The notes below the pieces were generated by a model. The model saw only the letters and a program-made list of their open reading frames with translations, searched no databases and had not been told where the DNA came from. The position numbers and the translations under genes were made by a program. From Chloroflexota bacterium (GTDB lineage Bacteria > Chloroflexota > Dehalococcoidia > Lucifugimonadales > QGNO01), in assembly GCA_003228195.2 (NCBI GenBank), contig QGNO01000002.1, positions 62,001 to 126,000 on the forward strand: a stretch of DNA of 64,000 bases, written 5' to 3'. Of this stretch, positions 63,703-64,000 are shown one piece after another (the first letter of the stretch is position 1; each line of letters starts with the position of its first letter).

Positions 63703-64000
63703 TTAACTGAGCAACTTTTTCGCATAAGCTTTCAGCATGTGTATGTGTGAAAGTTCGCATTCAATCAACCCCCCAACAATATCTGACCCATCTATAACAA
63801 AGTATTCATCACCAGACGGGCCAACGCCACCGCCACCCACACCAACACTACGAATCATCGGTAAACCAAGGTCATTCTTATACAGAGACCAAGGCCCTCC
63901 ACCACCACTATATGGAGCGATAATCAACGGAACTTCCATTTCCTCAAAAGCCTCTACGACTGCCTGAACTAATTCGGTTTCAGTGCCAGTCTGCGAAGAA
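63703..64000 (-). CDS. C-terminal end of a probable M20-type metallopeptidase/deacylase (cut by window end)
   Basis: The frame is open to base 64000, so the N-terminal part is missing. The visible ~98 residues contain 'YSGGGGPWSLYKNDLGLPMIR' and 'GGVGPSGDEYFVIDGSD', the segment around the last metal ligand of M20 peptidases, where a DEYF-like motif is usual. The family call rests on this pattern only. It precedes the amidase with a 24-base gap, and both are read leftward. Confidence 0.5.
   Translation of the reverse strand, partial: SSQTGTETELVQAVVEAFEEMEVPLIIAPYSGGGGPWSLYKNDLGLPMIRSVGVGGGGVGPSGDEYFVIDGSDIVGGLIECELSHIHMLKAYAKKLLS

Overview
The window is a compact, moderately AT-rich bacterial chromosome segment. 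Intergenic gaps are short, many genes overlap by 4 nt (ATGA), and several starts are GTG or TTG. I saw no rRNA, tRNA, CRISPR array, insertion sequence or prophage. The gene mix fits the phylum Chloroflexota best, probably a marine SAR202/Dehalococcoidia-like lineage: rsmH-ftsA-ftsZ without mur genes, a B12-dependent class II ribonucleotide reductase beside nrdR, NurA/HerA, a mycoredoxin-like protein, SelB, many amidases, NHL propellers, CaiB and enolase-superfamily enzymes. That placement is inference from gene content, not a phylogeny.

Layout. 1-12.2 kb: the end of a peptide ABC-transporter ATPase, holA, a membrane Ser/Thr kinase with a sensor propeller, ychF, a mycoredoxin-like gene, hemW, selB, then a tight nurA - HAS-barrel gene - herA operon. 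A 24-bp perfect inverted repeat lies inside the start of nurA. 12.2-18.9 kb: a previously unlisted 58-codon gene coupled to a lipoprotein cyclophilin, nfo, a membrane metallopeptidase, then an AtzG-like/amidase/double NHL-propeller operon. 19-23.8 kb: def, cca, secD, secF behind a good promoter. 23.8-36.6 kb: a leftward supercluster starting with a TetR regulator and its likely operator, then menF, menD, menH, (menC, inverted), a CaiB-type CoA-transferase, menB, menA, a hotdog thioesterase, trmD and rplS, followed by priA. menE is missing, and the CoA-transferase sits where it would be expected. 36.6-45 kb: mogA-like gene, rsmH, ftsA, ftsZ, nrdR, nrdJ and a small PIN-like gene. The ftsA leader, the ftsZ 3' region and the stretch before pdxA are all rich in RNA hairpins. 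45-50.4 kb: pdxA, proC, yggT, pepA, mtaB. 50.4-64 kb: an accessory catabolic region with an MBL hydrolase, a membrane J-domain protein, two MFS transporters, a decayed gene, a second AtzG-like gene, a rhomboid, an S9 peptidase, oxaloacetate decarboxylase, a DAO-type oxidoreductase, ribulokinase, a second amidase and the end of an M20-like hydrolase.

How the parts work together. The men cluster covers chorismate to demethylmenaquinone except the CoA-activation step, for which I propose the CaiB-family protein. NurA, the HAS-barrel protein and HerA probably form a DNA-end-resection complex. FtsA/FtsZ serve division, and NrdR/NrdJ control and supply dNTPs next to them. The right-hand genes look like uptake and breakdown of amides, peptides and small organic acids by a heterotroph. 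The strongest candidates for something undescribed are the CoA-transferase substitution for MenE, the perfect hairpin in nurA, and the structured leader/trailer RNAs around ftsA-ftsZ.
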